64,000 bases of DNA from Pseudomonas syringae (GTDB taxonomy: Bacteria; Pseudomonadota; Gammaproteobacteria; Pseudomonadales; Pseudomonadaceae): assembly GCF_000737245.1 (NCBI RefSeq), contig NZ_JPQU01000016.1:1-64000 (forward strand), in the 5' to 3' direction. The translations under genes and the position numbers were made by a program. This document shows positions 35,635 through 44,775 of this stretch, piece after piece. The stretch's first letter is position 1, and each line of letters begins with the position of its first letter. The notes beneath the pieces are model-generated. The model did no database searches. It saw only the letters and a program-made list of their open reading frames with translations, and had not been told where the DNA came from.

Positions 35635-36111
35635 CCGCTGAACAGGAAATTTAGTGGTGCGTTAATGATGATTTCCATATATGGAAGTCATCTAAATGAC
35701 TGGCGTAAAGCCAGCAAATAAGCTTGTGATGGAAGGATTATTTGTATCGAAAAATATTAGGCTATTTATACATCTAATCTTTTCAAGGGATATGTAGGAC
35801 TAGTAAGACGTGGTTGTAGGAAATTTCCTAATCTAGTGGTTCGTGGGTGTAATGGTTACGGCAAGTCTCTATCATGCCGCCTCAGCGACAGGTGTCAGGT
35901 TTTCTCTATAGTCTCTGGTTACATATTTACTTCGGTGCCCTCGGCCGAAAGTTCTGCGTGCTACGGCAAGTTGCTATCAGCCGGTCAGCCGCCAATACGA
36001 GTTAATTAACTTCAAAGGACAGTGCCGACCTTGCGGTCGTGGACAGTTGACGCTGGCGCCTGCGCGATAACACGTATGGGCCTGCAGCCGATGAATGATT
36101 TTAGGTAGGTT
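35635..36111. promoter_or_regulatory. Divergent control region between kpsM and the PKS gene
   Basis: 477 AT-rich bases without a gene. Besides the 26-bp palindrome (listed separately), it holds two imperfect direct repeats TACGGCAAGT..CTATCA (35857-35874 and 35962-35979, 105 bp apart). No JUMPstart/ops element was found. Confidence 0.5.
35667..35692. promoter_or_regulatory. 26-bp palindrome upstream of kpsM
   Basis: The core TTCCATATATGGAA (35673-35686) is perfect. The outer arms GATGA and TCATC extend it to 26 bases with one mismatched pair. Its position 33 bp before the kpsM start suggests a dimeric regulator site. Confidence 0.5.
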
Positions 36112-39100
36112 ATGTTGAAAAAAGTCGTAGTAGTGGCAGCGTCCTGTCGTTTTCCGGGTGTAGACAGCGCTACGCTTTGGCCAGCCCTGCTTGAGGAGCG
36201 AAACCTCATTACTCAGGCGGATGCAAGCCGCTGGACGCATGAGGAATTCCTTCATCCGGACAAGTCCAACCCAGGTACTGCCTACACGTTTGCCGCAGGA
36301 ACCCTAGGTGATATTTCCGGTTTCGATGCCGGTTTTTTCAATATCTCCCCAAGGGAGGCGGCAAGCATGGACCCCCAGCAGCGTGTGCTGCTGGAGATGG
36401 CCTGGGAGCTGTTCGAAAATGCAGGCGTCAGGCCGTCGAGTGTTCGCGGTTCTGATTGTGGCGTTTATCTGGGGTTGGCAAGTGTCGACCACGGCTACCG
36501 ACTGGCCGAAGACATGGCGGCAATCGATGCGGGATCGGCTACCGGTAATGCTTCAAGCATCGCGGCCAATCGCCTTTCCTGGTTCTATGATTTGCACGGC
36601 CCGAGCATGGTGGTCGATACGGCATGCTCGTCGTCGTTAGTGGCGGTTCATCAAGCATGCCAAGCCATCCGCACGGGAGAAATCAGCCAGGCAATCGCTG
36701 GCGGTATCAGCTTGCACCTGCATCCCTTTGGATTTCTTGTTTTCTCAAAAGCGTCGATGTTGTCTAGAACCGGTCAGTGCCACGTCTTTGACGAGTCTGC
36801 TGACGGCTATGTGCGCTCCGAAGGGGGTGGGCTGTTCCTGTTGAAGGAGTACGAGCAGGCGCTGGCCGACGGTAATCCAATTCTGGCATTCGTCGCGGGT
36901 AGTGCGATCAATACGACGGGTCGTACATCTAGCCTGACGCTTCCAGGTGTAGAGGCGCAGGTGAGCGTGATGCAAAGTGCCTGTGCCAGCGCGGGTATAA
37001 CTGCTGACCAGATTGATTACATCGAGGCGCACGGAACAGGCACTCCGGTTGGCGATCCTATCGAAGCGCAAGCCATTGGTCAGGCTCTGGGGATGCAACG
37101 GTCCCGGCCACTACCAATCGGTTCAGTGAAAAGTAATCTGGGCCATCTGGAAGCTGCCTCTGGAGTGGCTGGTATGGCCAAGGCGCTGCTGTGTATCAAG
37201 CATCGTCAAGTGCCGGCCACCGTGGGGATCACTCAACTGAACCCGGCTATCCCGTTTGCCGAATTGAATCTGAATGTAGTTGCTCACACGCTTGCCTTGA
37301 AGGCGGAAGGCGAGTTGGTGGTAGGCGTTAATTCATTTGGTTTTGGCGGGGCTAATGCGCACGTGATTCTGACCAGCGTCGAGCCGCAGCCACACGCTGA
37401 CACATCTGCGGACCCGCAGCCGCTGCCCTTGATGGTGAGCGCCCGTGATGACGGCGGCCTGGCTGCCAGCGCTCTGCTGCATGCCGCCCATCTGAACGAT
37501 CATGCCCATGCCTGGTATGACACCACCTACCACACGTTGCTGCGCCGTGATCATCAAGCTCAGCGCGTGGTGGTGATCAGCGCTGATGCCACGCAGGCAG
37601 CTCAAGCCTTGACGACCTTTGCCGGCAACCGATCAACGTGCCCGTTGCCTGTAATTCTGGAAACAGGGACCTCGTTGTCCGTTGCCAGCGAACCGGTCTG
37701 GGTCTTCTCCGGCAACGGTTCCCAGTGGAGTGGAATGGCGCGGGCGCTGATGGACGATAAGGTGTTCAGCGATGCAGTGGCCGAAGTCGATACGTTGTTC
37801 ATACCCTTGGCCGGTTATTCGTTGCTCGCCGAGTTGGCTGGCAAGAATGGAGAGGACCATTATGACTTGACCGAGGTTGCCCAGCCTGCGCTGTTTGCCG
37901 TGCAGGTTGGCGTGGTGCGCATGCTTGAGAAACGCGGTTTGAAGCCACAGGCCGTGATGGGTCACAGTGTGGGTGAAGTGGCTGCTGCCTGGGCATGTGG
38001 CGCGCTGAGTCTGGCGGATGCGACCCTGGTTATTTACCACCGCAGTCTGTTGCAGGGCCTGACGCGTGGCTCTGGGCAGATGTCGGCAGTGGGCCTGGAG
38101 AGCCAGCACGTTCAGCGGTTGCTGAATGAGTTGGGTCTGGCTGAAGCGATTGTCGTGGCTGGAGAGAACAGCGCGAAGGGTTCGACGGTAGCGGGCTCTG
38201 CTGCCGCGCTGGAGGTGCTTGAGCATGCGCTTGGCGAGCGGAAGGTATTCGTGCGTCGGTTGAAGTTGGACTATGCCTTCCACTCGGCGAGCATGGACCC
38301 CATTCGCCAAGCGGTAATTGACTCGCTTGGGTGCGTCAGGCCTCAGGCTGCCTTGATTCCTTTCTATTCCACTGTGACTGGCGATGTGTTCGACAGCACG
38401 CGTCTTGATGCCGAGTACTGGTGGCAAAACATACGCCAGCCGGTTTTGTTTCAAGGGGCGATTGAGCGCCTGGTCGACCAGGGTTGCAATGTATTTGTCG
38501 AGGTGGGGCCACACCCGATTCTTAGCAGTTATGTGCTCGATACTCTACGCATCAATGCGTTGCCAGGGGTGGTGATTCCAACGCTGCGGCGTAACGAAGA
38601 CCGCGAGGATCTGATTGACCGCACCCTGGCCAAACTGTTGATCGCCGGTGTCACGCCTGATTGGCACGCATTGTTTCCGACCCCCGGACGCTGGTTGCAG
38701 CTACCCAATTATCCTTGGCAGCGCGAGCATCATTGGCACCCGGTAACGGCCGAGGCAGGTGGGTTGTTGTTGCGTGAGCGGCTTCACCCACTGTTGGGTT
38801 ACCCCTTGCCGAACCAGGCATTTCACTGGGAAAACCGGCTCGATACGGTATTGTTTCCCACGCTTGAGGATCACCAGATCGGTGATGCTGTTTTGTTTCC
38901 CGCGGCGGGATTCACGGAGCTGGCATTGACGGCAGCGCTGCAATATCAGCCCGGCGAATTCGTGGATATCGAGGAGCTGGAGATCCTGGGTCCACTGATT
39001 CTCAGTGCCGATTTCAGCAAGAAAGTGCGGGTCAGGATCGATACGGCTGATGGCAGCCTGAGCATCACATCGCGTACTACCGGTGAAAGCGAAGATTGGT

Positions 39101-39810
39101 CAGCACATGTGGTAGCTCGTCTTCCTGGCGCGGCGCAAGGGGTAATGCTCGATAGGCGTGCTCCCGTTATCCCGGAACGTGCTGCGGACTTTAGCGGCGA
39201 TGATCACTTGCAGTTGACCCGGGCGGCGGGCCTGAACTACGGGCCTGCTTATCAAGTAGTGGAGCAGGGCTGGAGGCTGGACCGGGGTGTTCTGGCCCGT
39301 TTACGCATCCCGGCGTCGATCGAGGCTGAGCTGAAGAGGATGCATCTGCACCCGGCATTGCTCGATGGTGCGTTTCAGCTGGTGACTCAATTATTGGCCC
39401 GTGACCCGATGCGGCGACCGGGGGTGGCATTCATTCCAGTAAAACTGGGCCGTATTGCTTTCGCTCGCGAGGCAGGTGTCCCGACACTCGCCGAGGTGCG
39501 ACAGGTCAAGGTGTCCGAGCATTCATTGCTGCTGGATTTCACCCTTTACGATCAAGACGGCCGTGCAGTGGTGCATATCAAGGATGCGCGTTTTCGGGGT
39601 GTTCGTTTACAGCGTGATGGTTCTGCCGACATCAAACGGCTCGACACAATCGGGGTGGCAATGCCTGTGAACGGTGCCGATATCCAGGTCACCCCGGCAG
39701 TCAGTCTTTACGCCGCACTGTCAACGGTGCTGGGGGAGCCGGTCATGCAGCATTTGCAGACCGACTTTGCCAATGAAGTCGAACCCCTGCTCGACAGCTT
39801 AGGTTGTTGA
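36112..39810 (+). CDS. Type I polyketide/fatty-acid synthase (WcbR/RkpA-like), truncated after KS-AT-DH
   Basis: 1232 residues. The ketosynthase (1-425) has Cys172 in DTACSSS, His307 in EAHGTGTPVGDP and His345 in SNLGHLEAASG. The acyltransferase (about 515-810) has GHSVGE with Ser619 and a YAFH specificity motif. The dehydratase (about 885-1165) has His921 in DHQIGDAVLFP and Asp1085 in ALLDGAFQ. The WcbR/RkpA relatives found with KpsC/KpsS-type genes are about twice as long, adding reductase and ACP domains. Here the frame ends at LDSLGC and runs into the opposite gene. No ACP is present, so it is unlikely to work alone. Confidence 0.85.
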   Translation: MLKKVVVVAASCRFPGVDSATLWPALLEERNLITQADASRWTHEEFLHPDKSNPGTAYTFAAGTLGDISGFDAGFFNISPREAASMDPQQRVLLEMAWELFENAGVRPSSVRGSDCGVYLGLASVDHGYRLAEDMAAIDAGSATGNASSIAANRLSWFYDLHGPSMVVDTACSSSLVAVHQACQAIRTGEISQAIAGGISLHLHPFGFLVFSKASMLSRTGQCHVFDESADGYVRSEGGGLFLLKEYEQALADGNPILAFVAGSAINTTGRTSSLTLPGVEAQVSVMQSACASAGITADQIDYIEAHGTGTPVGDPIEAQAIGQALGMQRSRPLPIGSVKSNLGHLEAASGVAGMAKALLCIKHRQVPATVGITQLNPAIPFAELNLNVVAHTLALKAEGELVVGVNSFGFGGANAHVILTSVEPQPHADTSADPQPLPLMVSARDDGGLAASALLHAAHLNDHAHAWYDTTYHTLLRRDHQAQRVVVISADATQAAQALTTFAGNRSTCPLPVILETGTSLSVASEPVWVFSGNGSQWSGMARALMDDKVFSDAVAEVDTLFIPLAGYSLLAELAGKNGEDHYDLTEVAQPALFAVQVGVVRMLEKRGLKPQAVMGHSVGEVAAAWACGALSLADATLVIYHRSLLQGLTRGSGQMSAVGLESQHVQRLLNELGLAEAIVVAGENSAKGSTVAGSAAALEVLEHALGERKVFVRRLKLDYAFHSASMDPIRQAVIDSLGCVRPQAALIPFYSTVTGDVFDSTRLDAEYWWQNIRQPVLFQGAIERLVDQGCNVFVEVGPHPILSSYVLDTLRINALPGVVIPTLRRNEDREDLIDRTLAKLLIAGVTPDWHALFPTPGRWLQLPNYPWQREHHWHPVTAEAGGLLLRERLHPLLGYPLPNQAFHWENRLDTVLFPTLEDHQIGDAVLFPAAGFTELALTAALQYQPGEFVDIEELEILGPLILSADFSKKVRVRIDTADGSLSITSRTTGESEDWSAHVVARLPGAAQGVMLDRRAPVIPERAADFSGDDHLQLTRAAGLNYGPAYQVVEQGWRLDRGVLARLRIPASIEAELKRMHLHPALLDGAFQLVTQLLARDPMRRPGVAFIPVKLGRIAFAREAGVPTLAEVRQVKVSEHSLLLDFTLYDQDGRAVVHIKDARFRGVRLQRDGSADIKRLDTIGVAMPVNGADIQVTPAVSLYAALSTVLGEPVMQHLQTDFANEVEPLLDSLGC

Positions 39811-41191
39811 CCAGCGTCGAGGCCAGATCATTGTCGGAGCCTTTATCCACGCCGTTTCGATCCAGCAGCAGCGACAAGGTTGACGCCCTGGCGGCGATCG
39901 GGCCGTCAGGTTTCAACAAGCCTTCAATGATCCGCCAGATTGGCACTTGCACGGCATTGGCGTGTTGTTGCAATCCGTCGGGTTCTCGACCTGCATAAAC
40001 CACAAGTTTCCCACCCTCTGCCGAGATGCCCGGCAGTGCCTGGGTGGCATTCTTTACAAAACGCAGTTGCCCCCACCGACTGTGCAAAAAATGTCGAATC
40101 CTCCTTCGCTCCCTTGGTTTTACGCCAAATACTGCCAAAGGTCCGGCAAACAGACTGTCCCGATTTTTTTGCAGGGCGAGTTGACGCGCTACGGTCAACA
40201 CGTCAGTTCGCTCGCCAGTCAGCGGATCGACATAGCGGCAGTAACGGATATAAGCCGCGGCTACCAATTGCAAGAGACTCGGCTGTGCTTGGCGACGGGG
40301 CGACGGCATGCGGTCGTCCGTCAGCCCCCAGCCTGCATAGAACGGCAGGCCGAAACAGGTCACCGGTATTCCCTCGATCAAAGCTTCCAGACCCGCCTGG
40401 CTGGTGCCGACGTAGACACGGCTGGCGCGCCTGACCAGGGATGACCAGGAAATCACGCGGCTTTCAACGCTAACCCCGCGACGCTGTGCGGCTTCCAACA
40501 AACAGCTTTTCTTATAGCCAGCGACGCAATCGGGGTGAATGCGGACCCGCACATCGGCGTCCGGGTTTTCCATCAGGGCACAATCGAGCATTCGGATGAA
40601 ATCCGCTTCACACAGGCCACCCCCGGGAATCGAAAAGTCGCCAAAGGTCTGGTCAACCACCAGGACCAGAGGGCGCTTTTGCCCAAGCTCGTCGCTCGGG
40701 CAAAGATCCGGCGCGTGGTTGTACTTACCAATGCCGCTAGTACGCATGATGTCTATGAGTGCGCGTGCCGTGTCCAGCTCCTGTGAGCTGATGTCTTCGG
40801 GGTTCTGCAGAATGTTTTCCAGTAGAGACGGCCGATCGGCCAAGTAGTGAATTCCGATGGGATCCACCACCATGGACATTGGCGTATCGCCTTGAACCCC
40901 AAGAGAGGAAGACCGCAGGAAACCATCCTCAAGTGCGATATAGGGAATTTCCCAGCGCTGGCAAAGAACCCGGGCGTGATCCGATGAGCGCTTGTAACCG
41001 ATGCCGGCAATGGCTTTCAGGCCTTCGGGTGCTCGCCGACCTCGTCGCCATAACCAATGGGGAGTCCCTTCGTCGCCGAGGAAGCGCGGCAGGTGCAAGA
41101 CCTTCCAGGCAACCCATTGCGACATGATGCCGATCCAGCCTTCACCGTCTGTGTGAAGCATGGCCGCAGTTGTCGAGTCTCTACTGTTCAT
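39743..41191 (-). CDS. Second KpsC-like capsule glycosyltransferase, C-terminally truncated
   Basis: 482 residues. The first KpsC-type domain is complete (EDGFLRSSSLG near 90, VVDQTFGDFSIPGGG near 178, GTSQAGLEALIEGIPVTCFG near 263, PFYAGWGLTDD). A second domain begins at about 365 but its IIEGLLKPDGP..LLLDRNGV segment is followed within about 40 residues by the end of homology. Full KpsC, encoded at 44712, is 683 residues. The last 17 or so codons read antisense through the PKS gene. The start overlaps the stop of the upstream gene (ATGA, 41188-41191), so it remains in the operon. Confidence 0.8.
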   Translation of the reverse strand: MNSRDSTTAAMLHTDGEGWIGIMSQWVAWKVLHLPRFLGDEGTPHWLWRRGRRAPEGLKAIAGIGYKRSSDHARVLCQRWEIPYIALEDGFLRSSSLGVQGDTPMSMVVDPIGIHYLADRPSLLENILQNPEDISSQELDTARALIDIMRTSGIGKYNHAPDLCPSDELGQKRPLVLVVDQTFGDFSIPGGGLCEADFIRMLDCALMENPDADVRVRIHPDCVAGYKKSCLLEAAQRRGVSVESRVISWSSLVRRASRVYVGTSQAGLEALIEGIPVTCFGLPFYAGWGLTDDRMPSPRRQAQPSLLQLVAAAYIRYCRYVDPLTGERTDVLTVARQLALQKNRDSLFAGPLAVFGVKPRERRRIRHFLHSRWGQLRFVKNATQALPGISAEGGKLVVYAGREPDGLQQHANAVQVPIWRIIEGLLKPDGPIAARASTLSLLLDRNGVDKGSDNDLASTLVNNLSCRAGVRLHWQSRSANAA

Positions 41192-42681
41192 GGCTGAGTA
41201 AGCTCGATGAAGGTCTTGGCCAAGTGGTCCACGGCTAGCAGCTTGGGCTGCTGATGGTGTCTGACCCGATTGGACCAGATGAAATAGTCGGTGCTGCCGT
41301 CGGGCTCCCCAAGCGCGCGGTAGACGCTGGGCAATATGGGGACGTGGTCACCAAAGAAGCACAGGTTGGCAGGGCGTAAGCTGGCCTTGAGGTTCTGGCG
41401 CAGCATCCCCAGCATGTGATCAGCATTGGCGATGTGGCGTACATAGGGTCCAAGGTCGGACAGGTGCTTGCTGAGCGCACCATCAAACCAGTCTGGTAAT
41501 TGCGCGGCGTCAACCTGTTCCAGATGCAGCGGACCATGGTTTTCCATGGTGATTGCGTGAATGAACAAGGGCTCGGTACGACCAGGGGCATCAAGTAGTG
41601 CGAGGATCTTTTCAGCTACGGCCGAGTCAGCGATGAAGGGCCCGGCTTTCTGGCTGGTATCAAAAGCCCGCCCGTCAATAAACTCGTCGAATCCCAAAGC
41701 AGGCAGCACTCGATCCCGACCATAGAAGCCGCCAGCAAAAGGATGAATGCAGATGGTTCGATAGCCCTGTTGCTTAAGGTGCGTGGCGATGCTCGGCAGC
41801 CCCTGCCGCGCCAGTACGCGATAAGGATTGAAGCGGTGTACCCCGAGGCTATCGCTGCTCAGGCCCGTTAGATAAGCGAACTCGCTGCGCACCGTGTTGG
41901 CGCCCCAGGCTGCAACCTGAAGCTCGCCCTGAGCCAGGGATTCGCTGCGCATGAGGTCAAAGTTTTGTAACACCTGAGGTTTGACTCCGCTGTACAGACG
42001 TCGGACGTCGAAGAACGATTCGCTCTGGATGGAGATCATGTCCGGCAGCCTGTGATCAGGCGGCTGTGTGGCGGTGCTCAGGAACGGCGAGCCTAGTGTG
42101 GTGATATCAACCTTGCTTCGACCGGCAAGGAAATAGGTCCACAGGCAAAAAACCAGCCCCCAGTTGCGTAGGTCCAGTTCCGGCGCAAAGCTGGGTTTCC
42201 ATAACGGCCTCATGCCTAAGGCAACAAGCGCCGCGCCAGCCCCCAGCAGCAGCGTGCTTTTTAGCCATGCGTCAGTCGCGGGCCTTTCGAAATACAGGCC
42301 GAAGACGAGGTAGGCGCAGAAACCTGCCGCCATCGCTGCTGTTTTAGCCATTCCGAAAAAGGGCAGATATAACCGTGGAAAACGCACCGCGTCACTGAAG
42401 TACTCGAAATCGGCGAAGACAAACGGTTCGCGTAGCGTGTGAAATTTGGCGTTGCTGACCAGCACAATCAGTAGCCATCCGGCCAGCAGGCTGAACACAC
42501 TGAACCAGACCCGGCCGGTCAATGCTAAAACACAGGTCAGCAGCAGGCACCAGACGCCACTGTGAAGCAGCCAGCAGGAGAGGGGGCGCAACAGGCGGGG
42601 GCGGGGTTTCAAAATCGCTTCAATTCCGACAGTCAGACAGAGTCCGCCGAGGGTTGCCGAGGCAAAGAGCAGATCGCTCAT
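41188..42681 (-). CDS. LtaS-like sulfatase-fold membrane protein of the capsule locus (WcbQ/RkpI-like)
   Basis: 497 residues. About five membrane helices (1-190) are followed by an extracytoplasmic alkaline-phosphatase/sulfatase-fold domain. Likely metal and nucleophile sites are the glutamate in ISIQSESFFD (about 215), the threonine in WGANTVRSEF (about 260) and CFFGDHVPILP near 440, the layout of phosphoglycerol transferases. It could move a phospho-group to the capsule or its lipid anchor; the actual substrate is unknown. It is in operon between the SDR gene and the KpsC-like gene, with 1-4 bp junctions. Confidence 0.78.
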   Translation of the reverse strand: MSDLLFASATLGGLCLTVGIEAILKPRPRLLRPLSCWLLHSGVWCLLLTCVLALTGRVWFSVFSLLAGWLLIVLVSNAKFHTLREPFVFADFEYFSDAVRFPRLYLPFFGMAKTAAMAAGFCAYLVFGLYFERPATDAWLKSTLLLGAGAALVALGMRPLWKPSFAPELDLRNWGLVFCLWTYFLAGRSKVDITTLGSPFLSTATQPPDHRLPDMISIQSESFFDVRRLYSGVKPQVLQNFDLMRSESLAQGELQVAAWGANTVRSEFAYLTGLSSDSLGVHRFNPYRVLARQGLPSIATHLKQQGYRTICIHPFAGGFYGRDRVLPALGFDEFIDGRAFDTSQKAGPFIADSAVAEKILALLDAPGRTEPLFIHAITMENHGPLHLEQVDAAQLPDWFDGALSKHLSDLGPYVRHIANADHMLGMLRQNLKASLRPANLCFFGDHVPILPSVYRALGEPDGSTDYFIWSNRVRHHQQPKLLAVDHLAKTFIELTQP

Positions 42682-42682
42682 A

Positions 42683-43459
42683 TCAGACTCCGTAGTGCAA
42701 CCAGCGCAGCATCAGTGATGACAGGCGCTGAGGAATGAAAGCCAGGGCCCAGCAGCCCAGATTCAGCGGGAAAGGAAAGCTGATACGTGCACGGTCACTA
42801 CCCAGGCCGCGCTGTATCAGGCGCGCGGCTTTTTCGGGCGTGCACAGCAGCGGTTTAGGGCCCGGCATTTCGTTGCACATCTTCGATTCGACATAGCCAG
42901 GCATGATCACACTGACCCGGACACCTTGCGGTGCGAGCCAGTCCCGCAGCGACTCACCGTAGGCTTTCATCGCGGCCTTGCTGGCGCTGTAGCTAGGCGT
43001 CATGGGTAGGCCGCGCCACGCAGCCAGCGAGCTGAACACAGCGATCTGACCACTGCGACGAGCGCGCATGGCGGGCAGGGCGGCTTCAATTGTCGCCATT
43101 GCCGCCAGCACATTTATTTCGATCAGTGCCTGGGTATTGCCCCAGGCCTCCCCCGCGCCATCGGCCCCCACATCGGTATTCACCCCGGCGCCGACGATAA
43201 GCAGATCCGGTGACTCCTCATCGCTGATGCGCCGCATCCAGGCGCGCAGCCTGTCGAGATCCTGGACATCCAGTTCAGCCAACACGACCCGAGCACCCGC
43301 AGCGCGGCATTGCGTGGCCAGTTGCTCCAGCCGCCCCAGGCGTCGGCCCTGGAGAATCAACGTCACTCCTGGCGCGGCATAGGCGGCTGCGAGTGCGCCT
43401 CCAATCCCGCCCGTGGCCCCGGTGATGACAATACAGCGCGGGAATTTGATCAGTTTCAT
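42683..43459 (-). CDS. Short-chain dehydrogenase/reductase (WcbP/RkpH-like)
   Basis: 258 residues. The cofactor motif TGATGGIGGA is at 13-22, the catalytic Ser is in FSSLAAWRG, and YSASKAAMKAYG (about 157-168) carries the Tyr and Lys. The C-terminus (about 228-256) is hydrophobic. SDRs of this group accompany the PKS in wcb and rkp-1 loci and probably reduce the acyl product. Its start overlaps kpsS by four bases. Confidence 0.85.
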   Translation of the reverse strand: MKLIKFPRCIVITGATGGIGGALAAAYAAPGVTLILQGRRLGRLEQLATQCRAAGARVVLAELDVQDLDRLRAWMRRISDEESPDLLIVGAGVNTDVGADGAGEAWGNTQALIEINVLAAMATIEAALPAMRARRSGQIAVFSSLAAWRGLPMTPSYSASKAAMKAYGESLRDWLAPQGVRVSVIMPGYVESKMCNEMPGPKPLLCTPEKAARLIQRGLGSDRARISFPFPLNLGCWALAFIPQRLSSLMLRWLHYGV

Positions 43460-44775
43460 AGAAACAGTTCGACTCTTGAAGTCTTGGCCATTAACACCTC
43501 CATTGAGTTGTTAACCGCCATCTCAATGCCACAGGGGGTGTAAAAGCCGCCATTGACCTGAGTGGTGTGAATGACCGTATTGCGGAACCGCTGAAACAGG
43601 GTTGCATCCGGTGTTTGCGGTGCAACCCAGAAGTCATCCAGGCTGCCTTGATGGGTCAGGCCGGGCATCGCATAAATCGGGTCGCCGAGGGTCAAAGTGG
43701 AACGGCTGTGCAGCAAGGCCGACCCGCCCACAGTGCTGTTAACTGTCACAACACCGGCAACATGGGATAGAAGAGTTGGCATGCAACCGCCTTCAAGGAA
43801 ATCGACACGGTCGGCAACCGCATAGTGTGCAGCGACTTCCCGGGTTACCCGGTGGTAGTTCACCAGGCCCGGCGTCAACGGGTGGTTCTTGACCACCAGG
43901 CGCGCATTGCCAGGCGCATGCGCAGCGAACGAGCGCAGCACTTTGTGCAGCACTTCACCCATGCCGGAAAACGCCGAGTGCTTGCGAATCTGAGCGTCGC
44001 TGTCCAGTTGCAACGGCAGCAGAAACGTCGGCTGCCGCTCTTGCGCGATCTGCCTGACGGTTTCGGCATCACGGCTTCTCGCAGCAGCCAGCCGCAGCCA
44101 TTGCCGTAGATAACCTGCGTATTCGATGGCAGCGTTGTAGGGGGCATGGGTGCGGTAGTGTGGGAAACACACCGGATTCAAGGCTCCGCTCATGTGATAG
44201 AGGACGTCGTGCATCGCCCGCTGCGGGAACGAAAGCTTGAACCTGCGACCGTTCTGGTAATGCGGGATGTGCTTGCCGACATCGAGGTACCAGCGGGGGT
44301 CTCTGGGCAGCCGAGAGTGGTTGTTGACCCCGTCACGCTCCAGTGTCACCCAGTACGGACGAAAGTAACCTTCTTCGAAGACATGAGCCTGTATGCCTCT
44401 AAGACTGGCTATTTTTAACGCTGGCTGATGCACCGGGCGCTGGTCGCCAAATAGCACGAGGTCGGTAAAGAACTCGTCGCGCATCAACTGGAAATAGAAG
44501 TCCTCCAGTTGTTCCGGTCGCCCTGAAAAGTAAACCCTGGAGCCGCTGCTGTAGAGTTGGTCGCCCATGTTGAAACTGACGGACTTCACCAAGTGGCCTT
44601 CGGCACGCAGCCCATGTGCGAGTCTTGCGAAGAAGGGCGAGCTGACCCCTTGCAGGAACAAAAATGACTTGCGGGGGCGGATGCCGAGACTTCGAGCCCG
44701 GCTTGGTCGGCTCACATGGTGGAGTACCGGTTCGTTGACAGTTTTTTCCACCAGGTTTTGATCACATGCCGCCAT
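43456..44775 (-). CDS. kpsS: Capsule beta-Kdo transferase KpsS
   Basis: 439 residues of the capsule polysaccharide biosynthesis family. KpsS adds the first beta-Kdo to lyso-phosphatidylglycerol at the inner membrane, and KpsC then extends it. Typical segments are FLFLQGVSSPFFARLAHGL (36-54), HVFEEGYFRPYWVTLE (about 130), FLLPLQLDSDAQIRKHSAF (about 250), KNHPLTPG and VNSTVGGSALLHSRSTLTLG (about 345-365). The 5' end overlaps kpsC by 64 bp. The same family is called WcbO in Burkholderia and RkpJ in rhizobia. Confidence 0.88.
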   Translation of the reverse strand: MAACDQNLVEKTVNEPVLHHVSRPSRARSLGIRPRKSFLFLQGVSSPFFARLAHGLRAEGHLVKSVSFNMGDQLYSSGSRVYFSGRPEQLEDFYFQLMRDEFFTDLVLFGDQRPVHQPALKIASLRGIQAHVFEEGYFRPYWVTLERDGVNNHSRLPRDPRWYLDVGKHIPHYQNGRRFKLSFPQRAMHDVLYHMSGALNPVCFPHYRTHAPYNAAIEYAGYLRQWLRLAAARSRDAETVRQIAQERQPTFLLPLQLDSDAQIRKHSAFSGMGEVLHKVLRSFAAHAPGNARLVVKNHPLTPGLVNYHRVTREVAAHYAVADRVDFLEGGCMPTLLSHVAGVVTVNSTVGGSALLHSRSTLTLGDPIYAMPGLTHQGSLDDFWVAPQTPDATLFQRFRNTVIHTTQVNGGFYTPCGIEMAVNNSMEVLMAKTSRVELFL

